The notes beneath the pieces were generated by a model. The model saw only the letters and a program-made list of their open reading frames with translations. It searched no databases and was not told the origin of the DNA. Positions 43,679-53,826 of a stretch of DNA of 64,000 nucleotides are shown here, piece by piece (within the stretch, counting starts at the first letter, position 1; every line of letters starts with the position of its first letter). Made by a program: the position numbers and the translations under genes. The DNA is from Pseudomonas xantholysinigenes (GTDB lineage: Bacteria > Pseudomonadota > Gammaproteobacteria > Pseudomonadales > Pseudomonadaceae): positions 3,353,501 through 3,417,500 of the forward strand of contig NZ_CP077095.1 in the NCBI RefSeq assembly GCF_014268885.2, read 5' to 3'.

Positions 43679-44524
43679 CTAGCGCGAGGCAGCCTCCAGC
43701 CGCTCCAGCAACGCCTTGGCCAGCGCCTTGTCGGAGAACGGATTCTGCCCGGTGATCAACTCGCGATCGACCACCACATGGGGCTTCCAGGCCTGGGCAT
43801 AACTCATCGAACCGCCCGCGCCGGCCATGGCCTTGGCCGGGTAGAACTGCAAGCGCTGGGGCTTGAGCGAACCTTCGAAGACCTGTTCCTCGGGGTCGGA
43901 GAAGATCGTCATGCGGTAGCCCTGGTAGGCCCAGTCACTGGCCGCCGGTGAATCACCACGGGCCAGCGCGGCACGGTAGGCGACCGGGTCCTGCTGGGCT
44001 GACAGCAGCGTGATTGGCCCATGGCAGATGGCGGCGGTCGGTTTGCCGGCCTGATGGAAGTGCCGCAGCAAGGTGCCGACGTCCGGGTTGTTGGCCAGGT
44101 CGATCAGCGGCGCGTGCCCACCGGGAATGAAGATCCCGGCATAACGGTCCAGATCACCTGCCAGCACCTCTTTCACCGACAGCGTGTCGTGAATACCCGG
44201 CAGGCCCTCCACGACCTTGCCGATACGCTGCATTTCGCCAGCGTCACCGCCAAAGTACAGCGGGTCCACTGAACGCTCGTCAACGCTGGGAGCATTGCCC
44301 TTGGGCGTCACCAGCACCAGCGTGTAACCCGCCTTGAGCAACTGGTCGGCCGGCACGCCGAATTCGTTGAGGTAGTAGCCGGAGGGGTACGACTTGCCGT
44401 CCTTGAGCGGCAGCTGGTTTTCGCTGGACAGCAACACCAGCACCTCGCCCTTCGATTCAGCGACGGCCTGGCCGGCCAGCAGCACGCCGGCCAGGGCCAG
44501 GGCGATGGGGGCAATCCTGTTCAT
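43679..44524 (-). CDS. Exported DJ-1/PfpI-family protein
   Basis: A 281-residue protein with a signal peptide (residues 1-23, ending GQAVA) and a DJ-1/PfpI domain. The nucleophile elbow is AAICHGP with C167; GGHAPLIDL near residue 136 fits Hsp31-like chaperone or glyoxalase members. A periplasmic location is unusual for this family. It lies 13 bp after the ABM gene on the same strand, so the pair is an operon. Confidence 0.85.
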   Translation of the reverse strand: MNRIAPIALALAGVLLAGQAVAESKGEVLVLLSSENQLPLKDGKSYPSGYYLNEFGVPADQLLKAGYTLVLVTPKGNAPSVDERSVDPLYFGGDAGEMQRIGKVVEGLPGIHDTLSVKEVLAGDLDRYAGIFIPGGHAPLIDLANNPDVGTLLRHFHQAGKPTAAICHGPITLLSAQQDPVAYRAALARGDSPAASDWAYQGYRMTIFSDPEEQVFEGSLKPQRLQFYPAKAMAGAGGSMSYAQAWKPHVVVDRELITGQNPFSDKALAKALLERLEAASR

Positions 44525-44537
44525 GGCAATCTCCTGA

Positions 44538-44843
44538 TCAGTTGAACGGCGCGATATCCAGCGGACGGGCGAGCTGCACCTGGGTCGGCGCGGCCAGCCA
44601 TTCGGCGGTGCTGGCGCGGTAGGCCTGGTAATGGGCACTGCTGCGATGGGCCTCGACTGCCGCCTCGTCGACATACAGCTCAAACAGGTCGAAGGCCAGC
44701 ACCTGGCCCTCGCGGATGAACAGGTCGTAACGCAGGTTGCCGGGCTCGGCGCGAGTGTGCTCGACCATCAGGCGCAGAGCCTGCTCGGTGGCTTCACGGT
44801 GTTCGGGGTGGGGCTGGATGGTTGCAAAAATGGCGATGGCCAT
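44538..44843 (-). CDS. Antibiotic biosynthesis monooxygenase (ABM/YgiN-like) protein
   Basis: A 101-residue protein of the ABM family (PF03992), small dimers that oxidise quinols or aromatic compounds without cofactor. IFATIQPHPEHREATEQALR and YDLFIREGQVLAFDLFELYVD are typical. CGGAG precedes the ATG. It is the first gene of a pair with the exported DJ-1 gene and faces a LysR gene. Confidence 0.87.
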   Translation of the reverse strand: MAIAIFATIQPHPEHREATEQALRLMVEHTRAEPGNLRYDLFIREGQVLAFDLFELYVDEAAVEAHRSSAHYQAYRASTAEWLAAPTQVQLARPLDIAPFN

Positions 44844-44939
44844 GGCGTTCTCCGCAAAGGGATCGAAGTCAATGCGCCCATCCTAGCCATCGCGCTAAGA
44901 TTCGATAATTCGAAAGCGCTTATTTCTTCGATCCAGAAT

Positions 44940-45866
44940 ATGAATATCGCCAACAAAGACCTCAACCTGCTGCACCTGTTCCAGGTGCTCTACGAAGAGC
45001 GCAGCGCCTCCCGCGCCGCGCAACGCCTGGCGCTCAGCCAACCGGCCCTGAGCCACAAGTTGAACAAGCTGCGCCATCAATTCGACGACCCACTGTTCGT
45101 CCGCGCGCCACGCGGCCTCACCCCCACCCCTCGGGCCCATGAGCTGGCGCCGCAAGTCCAGCAACTGGTCGAGCAGTTGCAGGCCTTCTACAGGCGCTGC
45201 GACGGCGAGGACTTCCTCTCCCGTCCCGCCCAGCTGCACTTGTACAGCACCGACTACCTGGAACAGACCCTGCTGCCCAGCCTGCTGCCGATCCTGCGCA
45301 GCCAGGCGCCGAACCTTACCTTGATCACCCACAACACCCGCGGCGAGCTGCCCCGCGAGGCACTGGAAAAAGGCACCTGCGACCTGGCCATCGCCGGTTT
45401 CTACAACGACCTGCCCGACACCTTTCATCAGCAGCGCCTGCTCAGCGAGGACTTCGTGGTCCTCGCCGCGCAGGACAACCCACAGCTGGCAAACGGCATG
45501 GACCTGCGCGCGTTCCTCGCCTGCCAACACCTGCTGACCACCCTCACGGGCGACCTCGATGGCCGCGTCGATCGAGCCCTGCGCGCCCTGGGCAAAACGC
45601 GCCGGGTGGTCGCCGGGCTGTCCAGCTTCATCGCCCCCACCCGCCTGGTGCGCGGCACCGACCTGCTGTTGACCTGCCTGCGCAGCCTGGCCGAAGAAGC
45701 GGTGGCCCGCGACCCCGCGTTGGTGATCCACGCCCTGCCGCTGGATCTGCCACGGGTCGAGGTCATGCAGATCTGGCACGAACGGACCCACGTCGACCCA
45801 TTGCGTCGCTGGTTCCGCCAGCAGGTGTGGTCGGTGGCGACGCAGGTCACTGCACCAACTGGTTGA
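44940..45866 (+). CDS. LysR-family transcriptional regulator
   Basis: A 308-residue LysR regulator; the helix-turn-helix is at about residues 15-45 (SASRAAQRLALSQPALSHKL). It is divergent from the ABM-DJ-1 pair (96 bp) and so probably regulates it. The ATG at 44940 gives the usual MNIANKDLNLLHLFQVL. Its end overlaps gspF by 20 bp, convergently. Confidence 0.9.
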   Translation: MNIANKDLNLLHLFQVLYEERSASRAAQRLALSQPALSHKLNKLRHQFDDPLFVRAPRGLTPTPRAHELAPQVQQLVEQLQAFYRRCDGEDFLSRPAQLHLYSTDYLEQTLLPSLLPILRSQAPNLTLITHNTRGELPREALEKGTCDLAIAGFYNDLPDTFHQQRLLSEDFVVLAAQDNPQLANGMDLRAFLACQHLLTTLTGDLDGRVDRALRALGKTRRVVAGLSSFIAPTRLVRGTDLLLTCLRSLAEEAVARDPALVIHALPLDLPRVEVMQIWHERTHVDPLRRWFRQQVWSVATQVTAPTG

Positions 45867-47052
45867 TCTCGATGATCGGCATCAGCACGGCCATGACGAT
45901 CAGCAGCACCACGCCGCCCATCACCACGATCATCAGTGGCTCGAGCAACGCGGTCATGCCCATGGCCCGGCGCTCGATGTCCTTGGCCAGGCTATCGGCG
46001 GCGCGGTCGAGCATTGGCGGCAGGTTGCCGGTTTTCTCGCCACTGGCGATCAGGTGGATGAGCAGCGGCGGAAAGACCTTCTCCACCGCCAGCGCCGAGG
46101 CCAGCCCCGCGCCCTCGCGCACCCGCGCGGTGGCTTGGCTGACGCACTGGTCCAGGCGGTCGTTGCCCAAGGTCTGGCGCGCCGCTTCCAAGGCGCGCAG
46201 CAAGGGCACCCCGGCGCTGCCGAGGATCGCCAGGGTGGAGGCGAAACGCGCGGTATTGAGCCCCAGCACGAAACGCCCAAGCAACGGCAAGCGCAGGATC
46301 CGCCCATGCCAGGCCAGGCGCGCCGCCGGCGCGCGCAAATAGACACGCCAGCCCCACAAGGCCACTGCCATGACGGCGAAACACAACACCCCCCACTCGC
46401 GCACGAAGTCACTGGCGCTGAGCATGGCCAGGGTCAGCCCGGGCAAGTCCTGGCGCGCTTGCGTAAACGCGCTGACCACCTGCGGCACCACATAGCTGAG
46501 CAAAAAGATCACGATGCCCACCGACACCAGGCCGACTACGGCGGGGTAGATGAACGCGGTGAGGATCTTGCCGCGCAGGGTGTTGCGCTCCTCGATGTAG
46601 TCGGCCAGGCGCTCCATCACCTGGGCCAGGTCGCCGGACTCCTCGCCTGCCGCCACCAGGGCCCGGTAGATATCCGGAAAATCCCGTGGCCGCTCGGCCA
46701 GGGCATCGGCCAGGCGCATGCCGCTGCGCACATCGCCACGCACGGCGCCGAGCACCTGGGCGATATGCTTGCGCTCGGCCTGCTCCAAGGTCGCCCCCAG
46801 CGCCGCCTCCAGCGGCAGGCCTGCGGCCAGCAGGCTGGCCAACTGGCGGGTGGCCCAGGCCAGGTCGCCATCGGAAAGCTTCGGGCTGAACAACGCACCG
46901 CCCTGCCCGGGCGCGGCCTGGGCCTCCACCTGCAAGGCGGTCAGCCCCAACGCCCGCAACTGCGCCAGCGCAGCACCAGGCGTGTCGGCCTCGAGCAGGC
47001 CATTGACCAGGCGGCCCTGGGCGTCGGCGGCTTCATAGCGATAGCGATTCAT
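45847..47052 (-). CDS. gspF: Type II secretion inner-membrane protein GspF
   Basis: A 401-residue platform protein of the type II secretion system, with two T2SSF domains (about residues 70-195 and 270-395) and three membrane helices near 170, 220 and 370. AQGRLVNGLLEADTPGAALAQL begins it in the usual way. The ATG overlaps the gspE stop (TGATG). Last gene of the operon. Confidence 0.93.
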   Translation of the reverse strand: MNRYRYEAADAQGRLVNGLLEADTPGAALAQLRALGLTALQVEAQAAPGQGGALFSPKLSDGDLAWATRQLASLLAAGLPLEAALGATLEQAERKHIAQVLGAVRGDVRSGMRLADALAERPRDFPDIYRALVAAGEESGDLAQVMERLADYIEERNTLRGKILTAFIYPAVVGLVSVGIVIFLLSYVVPQVVSAFTQARQDLPGLTLAMLSASDFVREWGVLCFAVMAVALWGWRVYLRAPAARLAWHGRILRLPLLGRFVLGLNTARFASTLAILGSAGVPLLRALEAARQTLGNDRLDQCVSQATARVREGAGLASALAVEKVFPPLLIHLIASGEKTGNLPPMLDRAADSLAKDIERRAMGMTALLEPLMIVVMGGVVLLIVMAVLMPIIEINQLVQ

Positions 47053-48473
47053 CAGGCGTCCCGTGTCACGCGCAGGATTTCTTCCAGGCAGGTGCTGCCG
47101 TCATCGACCCAGCGCTGGCCATCCTCGCGCATGCTGCGCATGCCGTTGCGCCGGGCGGCGGCACGCAGGGCCTGCTCGTCGGCCCCCTGGTGCACCAGGC
47201 TGCGCACCTCGTCGTCGACGCAGAACAACTCATGGATGCCAGTGCGGCCGCTGTAGCCGCAATGGTTGCACTGCGCGCAGCCCACGGCGCGGTATTGCCC
47301 GGGCATGGCCGGATCAGGCGCGCGGCAATGCGGGCACAGCCGCCGAACCAGGCGCTGGGCCAGGACCCCCAACAACGCCGAGGCCAGCAGGAACGGCTCG
47401 ACGCCCATGTCGATCAGGCGGTTGACCGCCGACACCGCGTCGTTGGTGTGCAGGGTAGCCAGCACCAGGTGTCCGGTCAGCGAGGCCTGCACGGCGATCT
47501 GCGCGGTCTCCAGGTCACGGATTTCGCCAATCATGATCACGTCCGGGTCTTGGCGCAAAATGGCCCGCAAGGCCACGGCGAAGCTCATCTCGATGCGCGC
47601 GTTGACCTGGATCTGGCTGATCCCCGGCAGGTCGTATTCCACCGGGTCTTCGACGGTGAGGATATTGCTGACGCTGGCATCCAGCCGCGCCAAGGCGGCA
47701 TACAGGCTGGTGGTCTTGCCCGAGCCGGTGGGGCCGGTGACCAGCACGATGCCGTGAGGCTGACGGATCAACTGGTCGAGCCGCGCCAGCACGCCGGCGT
47801 CCATGCCCAGTGCCTCCAGGCGCAAACGCCCGGCCTGTTTGTCGAGCAGGCGCATCACCACGCGCTCGCCGTGGCCGGTGGGCACCGTGGACACGCGGAT
47901 ATCGATCGGCCGCCCGGCCACGCGCAAGGCGATACGACCATCCTGGGGCAGGCGTTTCTCGGCGATGTCCAACTGCGCCATGATCTTGATCCGCGACACC
48001 AGCGCGCCGTGCAACGCCTTGCGCGGCGAGACCACGTCGCGCAGGGTGCCGTCAACGCGGTAGCGCACCAGGCAATGGCTCTCGAACGGCTCGATATGGA
48101 TATCGCTGGCCTGGTCGCGCGCGGCCTGGGTGAGCAAGGCGTTGATCATGCGGATCACCGGCGCGTCGTCCTGGGCTTCGAGCAGGTCGGTGACTTCCGG
48201 GATGTCCTGCAACAAGCGGTCGAGATCGACCTCGTTCTCGGCGGCGCCGACCACCGCCGCGGCGCTGCCGGTGTCGGCATAGGCGCTGACCAGCAGGGCA
48301 TCCATCTGCGCGTCGCTCAGCGCCTCGAGCCGCACCTGGCCATGTCGCCTGCGCACTTCGGCCACCGCCCAGGCCGGGCTCGACGGGCAGCGCGACAACA
48401 ACGCCTGCGCCTCGCCGTCGGCCTGCAACACCAGGCGCTGGGCCTTGGCCCAGGCATAGGGCAGCCGGCTCAC
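47052..48473 (-). CDS. gspE: Type II secretion ATPase GspE
   Basis: A 473-residue cytoplasmic ATPase that powers pseudopilus assembly. The nucleotide site is [15 protein letters not shown] near residue 242; the Asp box and a zinc-binding cysteine block (CPHC..CAQCNHC) near residue 385-410 are present. The N-domain is short, about 90 residues. The start is GTG at 48473, overlapping the gspD stop (GTGA). Confidence 0.93.
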   Translation of the reverse strand: MSRLPYAWAKAQRLVLQADGEAQALLSRCPSSPAWAVAEVRRRHGQVRLEALSDAQMDALLVSAYADTGSAAAVVGAAENEVDLDRLLQDIPEVTDLLEAQDDAPVIRMINALLTQAARDQASDIHIEPFESHCLVRYRVDGTLRDVVSPRKALHGALVSRIKIMAQLDIAEKRLPQDGRIALRVAGRPIDIRVSTVPTGHGERVVMRLLDKQAGRLRLEALGMDAGVLARLDQLIRQPHGIVLVTGPTGSGKTTSLYAALARLDASVSNILTVEDPVEYDLPGISQIQVNARIEMSFAVALRAILRQDPDVIMIGEIRDLETAQIAVQASLTGHLVLATLHTNDAVSAVNRLIDMGVEPFLLASALLGVLAQRLVRRLCPHCRAPDPAMPGQYRAVGCAQCNHCGYSGRTGIHELFCVDDEVRSLVHQGADEQALRAAARRNGMRSMREDGQRWVDDGSTCLEEILRVTRDA

Positions 48474-50851
48474 CGGGCAACCTCGTCCACCGGCACCGCG
48501 CGGATCGACGCCCGCGGCGCGCGCAGCGCCGCCGGTTGCGCCCGGCCCTGGTCCGGCACGCCTTGCTCCACCGGCGGCAACAAGGGCATGTCCATGTCGG
48601 GCAGGGCCCAGGAGTGCTCGGGCTTGAGATTGCCCTGGGCGCGCCGGATGAAGTCGTAGCGGTTGAGGGTGATGCTGCGCCCGACACCGGCATCACGCAC
48701 GATGTACGGGCGCAGGAAGACCATCAGGTTGGTTTTGTTGCTGGCCCGGCGCTCGTTGCGAAACAGCGCGCCGACCCCTGGCAGCCCGGACAGCCAGGGG
48801 ATGCCTTCGTTGCTCTGGGTATAGCCATCCTGCAACAGGCCGCCGAGCACCATGATCTGGCCGTCGTCGAGCAGGATGCTGGTGTCGATGGCGCGCTTGT
48901 TGGTCACCGTGCCGGCGGCGCTGGAGGCCCGCGCATCGACGCTGCTGACCTCCTGGTAGACATCCAGCTTGACCGTGCCGCCCTCGGAGATTTGCGGGCG
49001 CACGTTCAGGCGCAGGCCGACTTCCTCGCGCTGGATGGTCTGGAACGGGTTGTTGCTGTTGCCGCCACCATCGGTGACGTACTGGCCACTGACGAACGGG
49101 ATGGTCTGGCCGACGAAGATGCTCGCCGCCTCGTTGTCCAGGGTCAGCAGGTTCGGGGTCGAGAGCACGTTGCTGCCGCCCTTGCTCTTGAGCGCGTGGG
49201 CCAACACCTTGAGGTCCAGCACTTCACCGATACCGGGGATCTTCACCGTGCCGTCGACCACCCCCACCGACAGGCCCTTGGGCAGCACATCGATGCTGGT
49301 GGCGCCCTTGGTCAGGCCGCTGCCGCCCAGGTTGGCGCCGCCGAACACCCCGTTCTTGCCCAGGTTGCCAGCCTGCCACTGGATGCCGAATTCATTGGCA
49401 TCGTCCTCGCCGACCTCAACGATCAGGCTCTCCACCACCACCTGGGCGCGGCGCTGGTCGAGCTGGTCGATCACCTCGCGCAAGCTGCGGTACAGCGGCT
49501 CAGGCGCGGAGATCAGCAAGGTGTTGGTGGTCTTGTCGGCCTGGATGGTCGCGCCGCCCGCGGAAAACGCCGTGCCCTGCTCGCCCTGGGCCAGGCCGTT
49601 GCCATAGCCGTTGGGCGTGCTGCCGGCGCCCAGGCCATTGTTGCCCTGGGCCAGGCTGCCAGTGGCGTTGCGGCTGGCGCCGTTCTGCGGCGTGCTGGCA
49701 TTGCCGCTGGCGCTATTGCCATTGCCATTGCCAGCGCCGAGCATGCCGCCACCGCTGAGCATCGCCCGGGTACCATCGCTGGCGGCGCTGTCGCTTTCGC
49801 CGGTGAGCAATCCACGCAGGCTTTGCGCCAGCTTGTCGGCCTGGGCGTTGCGCAGGTACACCACGTGCAGGTTGCCGGTGCTGTTCTGTGCGTTATCGAG
49901 CTTGTAGATCAGATCGCGGGCCAACTGGGTCCGCTCGGGGCTGCCGGAGCGGATCACCACGCTGTTCGAGCGCGGGTCGCCGAGCACGCTGATCTTCTGC
50001 GTCGGGTCACTGCCCTGGCTGTCGAGCAGCTCGTTGACCATGCTGGCGATATCGCTGGCAATGCCGTTCTGGATCGCCACCACATCGGTGTCGATGGCAC
50101 TGGGGATATCGACCCGATCGAGAATCTGCGCCACCCGCTCGAGGTTCTCGGCGTAGTCGGTGACGACCAGGGTGTTGTTACCCGGGTAGGCGTTGATCGG
50201 GTTGTCGGGCGAGACGATCGGGCGCAGTACCGGGATCAGGTTGACGGCATTTTCGTACTGCAGGCGGAAGGTGCGGGTGAGCATGCCGTTGCCGGCCTCG
50301 CGATCGCCGCTCACCAACGCGCCGCCGAGCAACTTGGCGTCGGCCTGGGGCACCACCTGGGCCACGCCGCCGACGTCGACCACACTGAAGCCCTGCATGC
50401 GCAAGGCCGCCAGCAGCATGCTGTAGGCCTTGGCCGCCGGCACCTCGCCTTCGGAGACCAGGGTCAGTTGGCCCTTGACCCGCGGGTCGACCAGGAACTG
50501 CCGGCCCGTGGCGCGGGCCAGGCCACGCACCACGGCCTGGATATCGGCGTCGACGAAATTCAGTTGCACGGGCTGGTCGCCCAAAGGGTTGGCCTGGGCG
50601 GGCATGGGCGTTGCGTGACTGTGTCGCGAACCGACCCGTGCCGGCACCTGGCGCGGCGCCGGACGGGCGCTGGGGCGGGCCTGGCTTTGATGGTCCAGGG
50701 CTGTCGGCGTGCCGCCGAGCACGGCCAGCGGCCTGCCCAGCTCGCTGCTGGCCAGGGGCGTGTGCGCGGCTGGCGGGGAGGTGCAGGCGGCAAGCGCCAG
50801 GACCAGCGCCAAGGGCGCGAACGGCAGCAGCCGGGAGTGAAGGCAGGTCAT
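48470..50851 (-). CDS. gspD: Type II secretion secretin GspD (lipoprotein form)
   Basis: A 793-residue outer-membrane secretin. The N-terminus is a lipoprotein signal with lipobox LAAC, modified Cys at residue 23. Then come N0-N3 domains, with a Gly/Asn/Ser-rich insert (about 350-410, [12 protein letters not shown]) in the N3 region, and the secretin pore from about 560 ([15 protein letters not shown]). A lipidated secretin resembles HxcQ of P. aeruginosa, which reaches the outer membrane without a separate pilotin. The ATG overlaps the gspM stop. Confidence 0.93.
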   Translation of the reverse strand: MTCLHSRLLPFAPLALVLALAACTSPPAAHTPLASSELGRPLAVLGGTPTALDHQSQARPSARPAPRQVPARVGSRHSHATPMPAQANPLGDQPVQLNFVDADIQAVVRGLARATGRQFLVDPRVKGQLTLVSEGEVPAAKAYSMLLAALRMQGFSVVDVGGVAQVVPQADAKLLGGALVSGDREAGNGMLTRTFRLQYENAVNLIPVLRPIVSPDNPINAYPGNNTLVVTDYAENLERVAQILDRVDIPSAIDTDVVAIQNGIASDIASMVNELLDSQGSDPTQKISVLGDPRSNSVVIRSGSPERTQLARDLIYKLDNAQNSTGNLHVVYLRNAQADKLAQSLRGLLTGESDSAASDGTRAMLSGGGMLGAGNGNGNSASGNASTPQNGASRNATGSLAQGNNGLGAGSTPNGYGNGLAQGEQGTAFSAGGATIQADKTTNTLLISAPEPLYRSLREVIDQLDQRRAQVVVESLIVEVGEDDANEFGIQWQAGNLGKNGVFGGANLGGSGLTKGATSIDVLPKGLSVGVVDGTVKIPGIGEVLDLKVLAHALKSKGGSNVLSTPNLLTLDNEAASIFVGQTIPFVSGQYVTDGGGNSNNPFQTIQREEVGLRLNVRPQISEGGTVKLDVYQEVSSVDARASSAAGTVTNKRAIDTSILLDDGQIMVLGGLLQDGYTQSNEGIPWLSGLPGVGALFRNERRASNKTNLMVFLRPYIVRDAGVGRSITLNRYDFIRRAQGNLKPEHSWALPDMDMPLLPPVEQGVPDQGRAQPAALRAPRASIRAVPVDEVAR

Positions 50852-51369
50852 GAAGGGTCCTTAGCGCCAGGCGCCTGATCCATGCGAAGAGTTCCGGAAA
50901 ATGTCACCGGGCTGCCGGGTGGGCCGTCCGCGTCACGGCGCAGCGTCAGTTGACCGATGCTCAGCCCGAGGCGCGACGGTACCTGCTGCATCCAGGCCAC
51001 GGCGGCTTCAGCCGGGGCGTGCTGCCAGCCCAGTTGCCAACTACCGCCGCTGCCGTCGAGCCGCGACAGGTCCTGCAATCCCGCCTGCGCCAGGCTGTCG
51101 CGCAGGACTTGCTCGAGACTGTCGACAGCGGCGGCCGGATGCTGGCCCAGCAAAGCATCGAGGGCCTGCGCCTGGCTGCGCAGCTTGGGGGTTTCGACCT
51201 CCCAGTGGGCGATCTGGGCCAAAGCGGGGGCAATCAGCAGCTGCCAGCCAAACAGCGCACCGAGCAAACCGCCGGCCAGGGCAATGGCGCGCCGCTCCCG
51301 AGGGGCCAAGGCCTGCCAGCGCTGGCGTCCCTGCGCCCGCGCGGCGCTCAGGCGCGCCTTAATCGGCAT
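50848..51369 (-). CDS. gspM: Type II secretion protein GspM
   Basis: A 173-residue bitopic inner-membrane protein: a cytoplasmic basic N-terminus, one membrane helix at about residues 28-48 (AIALAGGLLGALFGWQLLI), and a ferredoxin-like periplasmic domain. The ATG at 51369 overlaps gspL by 11 bp and is preferred over the frame open to 51423. It works with GspL. Confidence 0.85.
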   Translation of the reverse strand: MPIKARLSAARAQGRQRWQALAPRERRAIALAGGLLGALFGWQLLIAPALAQIAHWEVETPKLRSQAQALDALLGQHPAAAVDSLEQVLRDSLAQAGLQDLSRLDGSGGSWQLGWQHAPAEAAVAWMQQVPSRLGLSIGQLTLRRDADGPPGSPVTFSGTLRMDQAPGAKDPS

Positions 51370-52279
51370 GGGCCAGCGCCTCTTGCTGCTGGCCGGCCAC
51401 GCGCAGCGTCCAACCCTGAGCATCGACGCCCGCCTCGATGCCCCGCGCCGCCAGGTCGGCTTGCCAGCTACTGTCAGCCGGAGCCTTGCCGCCGTCGGCC
51501 AAGGGGCTGATGCGCAGCACGCCTTCTTCGAAGTTCATCGCCGCCACGTTGCCAACCAGAAACGGCATGCTCTGCCCGGCAGCGTCGAGCAGTGCCGCCA
51601 ATCCCGAGGCAGCGGCCCCCTGCCCGCCCTGCAACTGCTGACGGGCCTGCTGCAACGGATTGAGCACCACCGGCAATTGCGGAAATGCCTGGCGCACCTG
51701 GCTGACCATGCGCGTGCGCAGCTGTTCGCCCGTGCTGGCCAGGTGCGCGGCGTACAGGTTCAGGCCCAGGCACCAGATCGTTGCCGCCACGCCCCAGATC
51801 GCCAACACCGGCCGCCAGCCAAACGCCTTGGTCGGCCCACGCAAACCCGCCGCCAGGTTCGGCGCCGGCAAATCCTCGGCAGGCTGGGCGAACACACCCT
51901 CCAGGCGCACCCGCTCGGCCTGCAACCAGGCCTGCAGCCGCGCCAACTCGGGCTGCCCCAGCCAGGCCACGGCGACCTGCCCATCGGGCTGGCGCGGACC
52001 ATGGGCTATATGCACTTGCCCGGCATCCCCCAGCACCAGCCCCTGGACCGCGCAACGCACCGCCGCCTCCAGGCGTTTGCCACTGAGCGGCGGCAGCGCG
52101 AGCGCCAGGGCCAGGCTGTCGTTTTCATGCAAGTGCAGGCGCCACACCGAACCCTTGGCCTGGACGGCCAGTTGCCCACGCGTCGCCTGCCCCCGGCGCT
52201 CGCCCTGGCGGTAGTCGAGCAACGCCTGCGCCGTCAGCTCGGAAAGCGGCGGCAGTTGTATGTCCAGCGACGTTCTCAT
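51359..52279 (-). CDS. gspL: Type II secretion protein GspL
   Basis: A 306-residue protein with an actin-like cytoplasmic domain (about 1-150), one membrane helix near residue 155-175 (VLAIWGVAATIWCLGLNLYA) and a periplasmic domain. It links the GspE ATPase to the membrane platform. Short for GspL (about 380-400). The ATG at 52279 overlaps the gspK stop (ATGA). Confidence 0.83.
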   Translation of the reverse strand: MRTSLDIQLPPLSELTAQALLDYRQGERRGQATRGQLAVQAKGSVWRLHLHENDSLALALALPPLSGKRLEAAVRCAVQGLVLGDAGQVHIAHGPRQPDGQVAVAWLGQPELARLQAWLQAERVRLEGVFAQPAEDLPAPNLAAGLRGPTKAFGWRPVLAIWGVAATIWCLGLNLYAAHLASTGEQLRTRMVSQVRQAFPQLPVVLNPLQQARQQLQGGQGAAASGLAALLDAAGQSMPFLVGNVAAMNFEEGVLRISPLADGGKAPADSSWQADLAARGIEAGVDAQGWTLRVAGQQQEALAHAD

Positions 52280-53226
52280 GCGCCCACCCGTGTCCAGATC
52301 ACATCCGCCAACTGCCCTTCGCGCTGACGCAACAGCGCCTGCATTGGCAACGCGCGAGCGCCCAGGCGGGCCTGGCCATGCAGGCGGAACCAATCGCTGT
52401 TGATGCCCACCCGCACGTTGGCCGTGGCCAACTGCGGCATGCGCAGGCGGTTGACGAAATCACCGCGGTTGATGAACCAGCGCCCGGCGTCGCGTTCGGC
52501 CACCAGCGCGGCGGCCTGCTGCAGCGACAGCCCCGGCACCTGGGCGGCCAGCACTTCGGCGCTGGCGGTGTTGCCATTGACCCAGGTCAGCGCCGGCAGC
52601 ACGGTGACGAAACGCTGCAGGCGCCGCAGGGTCTGGCCGTCCATGCCCTTGAGCGCGGCCAGGCCGTCCAGGTTGCGCAGCATCGGGCGCTTGGCCGGCA
52701 AGGGCTGCGCGGCCACCGTCGGCGAGGTCAGGCGACCGCTGTCGAAACCTGGGGGAACCTTGCCCACGCTTTCTGCTGGGCGCCGTGGGTAGCTGTCGAG
52801 CACCTGATCGGCAATGGCCATGGCCAGGCGCGTGTCGACGCCGATCAATCCGCACAAGCGCTGGAAGGTAGCCAACGCCTCGCTATCGAGCTGGCCATCG
52901 ACCACCAGGTTGCGCAGGTTGAACTTGCCCTGCTCGTCTTCCAGCCGCCCATCGAACTGCACGCTACCCGAGGGCAGGCCGAGGATCGGCCGTGCCCACG
53001 GTTGCCCACCGCGCACCAGCGGGTCGTGCAGGCGCTGTTCGAGCAGCACCTGGCGGCTGAGCTGCAAGCCGCCTTCCAACGCCCATTGCCCCTGCAATGC
53101 CAGTTGGCGATTCTCCAGCTGCCGGGTGAGCCCCCCCTGGCGCTCGATCATGCCAGCGGCGATCACCGCCACCACCGCGGCAATCAGCAAGGCGCTGATC
53201 ACAGCCATGCCCTCTTCGCGCGCCAT
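52276..53226 (-). CDS. gspK: Type II secretion minor pseudopilin GspK
   Basis: A 316-residue pseudopilin, the tip component: prepilin leader (MAREEG, cleavage before MAVISALLIAAVV), a hydrophobic helix, and a large globular domain (residues about 40-310, including FINRGDFVNRLR). It lies 6 bp after gspG and overlaps gspL by four bases. Family members form the I-J-K tip; here I is encoded on the other strand and J is not seen. Confidence 0.88.
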   Translation of the reverse strand: MAREEGMAVISALLIAAVVAVIAAGMIERQGGLTRQLENRQLALQGQWALEGGLQLSRQVLLEQRLHDPLVRGGQPWARPILGLPSGSVQFDGRLEDEQGKFNLRNLVVDGQLDSEALATFQRLCGLIGVDTRLAMAIADQVLDSYPRRPAESVGKVPPGFDSGRLTSPTVAAQPLPAKRPMLRNLDGLAALKGMDGQTLRRLQRFVTVLPALTWVNGNTASAEVLAAQVPGLSLQQAAALVAERDAGRWFINRGDFVNRLRMPQLATANVRVGINSDWFRLHGQARLGARALPMQALLRQREGQLADVIWTRVGA

Positions 53227-53232
53227 GGCCGG

Positions 53233-53679
53233 TCACAACTGCCACGAGCCGATATCGGCATTCACCCCTTCGCCGCCCGCCTGGCCGTCGGCGCCGAGGG
53301 AGAACACATCGACTTCGCCGTTGGCCCCCGGGTTCAGGTATTGGTAGGGGCGGCCCCATGGGTCGTTGGGCAGGCGCTCGAGGTAGGCGCGCCACTGGCC
53401 GTCCTTGGCCTGGGCCGGTTTTTCCACCAGCACCTTCAGGCCCTGGTTCTGGTTCGGGTAGCCGCCGTTGTCCAACCGATAGAGCTTGAGCGCCTGCATC
53501 AGCCCGGCGATGTCCTGGCGCGCCGCCGTGGCACGGGCCTGGTCCGGCCGGTCGAGCACCTTGGGCACCACCATCGCCGCGAGGATCCCGAGGATCACCA
53601 CCACCACCATGATCTCGATCAGAGTGAAGCCCTGTTGGCGGAAACGGCGGCCTGTGGCGCTGCGGCGGGCGATCTGCAT
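53233..53679 (-). CDS. gspG: Type II secretion major pseudopilin GspG
   Basis: A 148-residue major pseudopilin: leader cleaved between G and F in QQGFTLIEIMVVVVILGILA, hydrophobic helix, and the C-terminal domain with NDPWGRPYQYLNPG and the calcium-binding loop region (DVFSLGADGQAGG). It heads the minus-strand operon G-K-L-M-D-E-F. The ATG at 53679 is preferred over the open frame to 53781. Confidence 0.93.
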   Translation of the reverse strand: MQIARRSATGRRFRQQGFTLIEIMVVVVILGILAAMVVPKVLDRPDQARATAARQDIAGLMQALKLYRLDNGGYPNQNQGLKVLVEKPAQAKDGQWRAYLERLPNDPWGRPYQYLNPGANGEVDVFSLGADGQAGGEGVNADIGSWQL

Positions 53680-53826
53680 CTCGGCATTCCTTGCGTGAGT
53701 TCGAATCGGGGGCCGAGTGTGGCAGGCAGGTATGTCACGGATATTGAAAAAGCTCGGGAGTGCGCGTCGCCAAACGGTCATCGCGCGGCTCTAGAGTGCC
53801 CCTTTGCCTTGGAGCGAGTCGATGCC

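Noticed and set aside
48536..50878. 780-codon plus-strand frame opposite gspD
   Set aside because: Composition is that of an antisense GC-rich frame, rich in His, Gln and Gly with no motifs. GspD on the minus strand is unmistakable.
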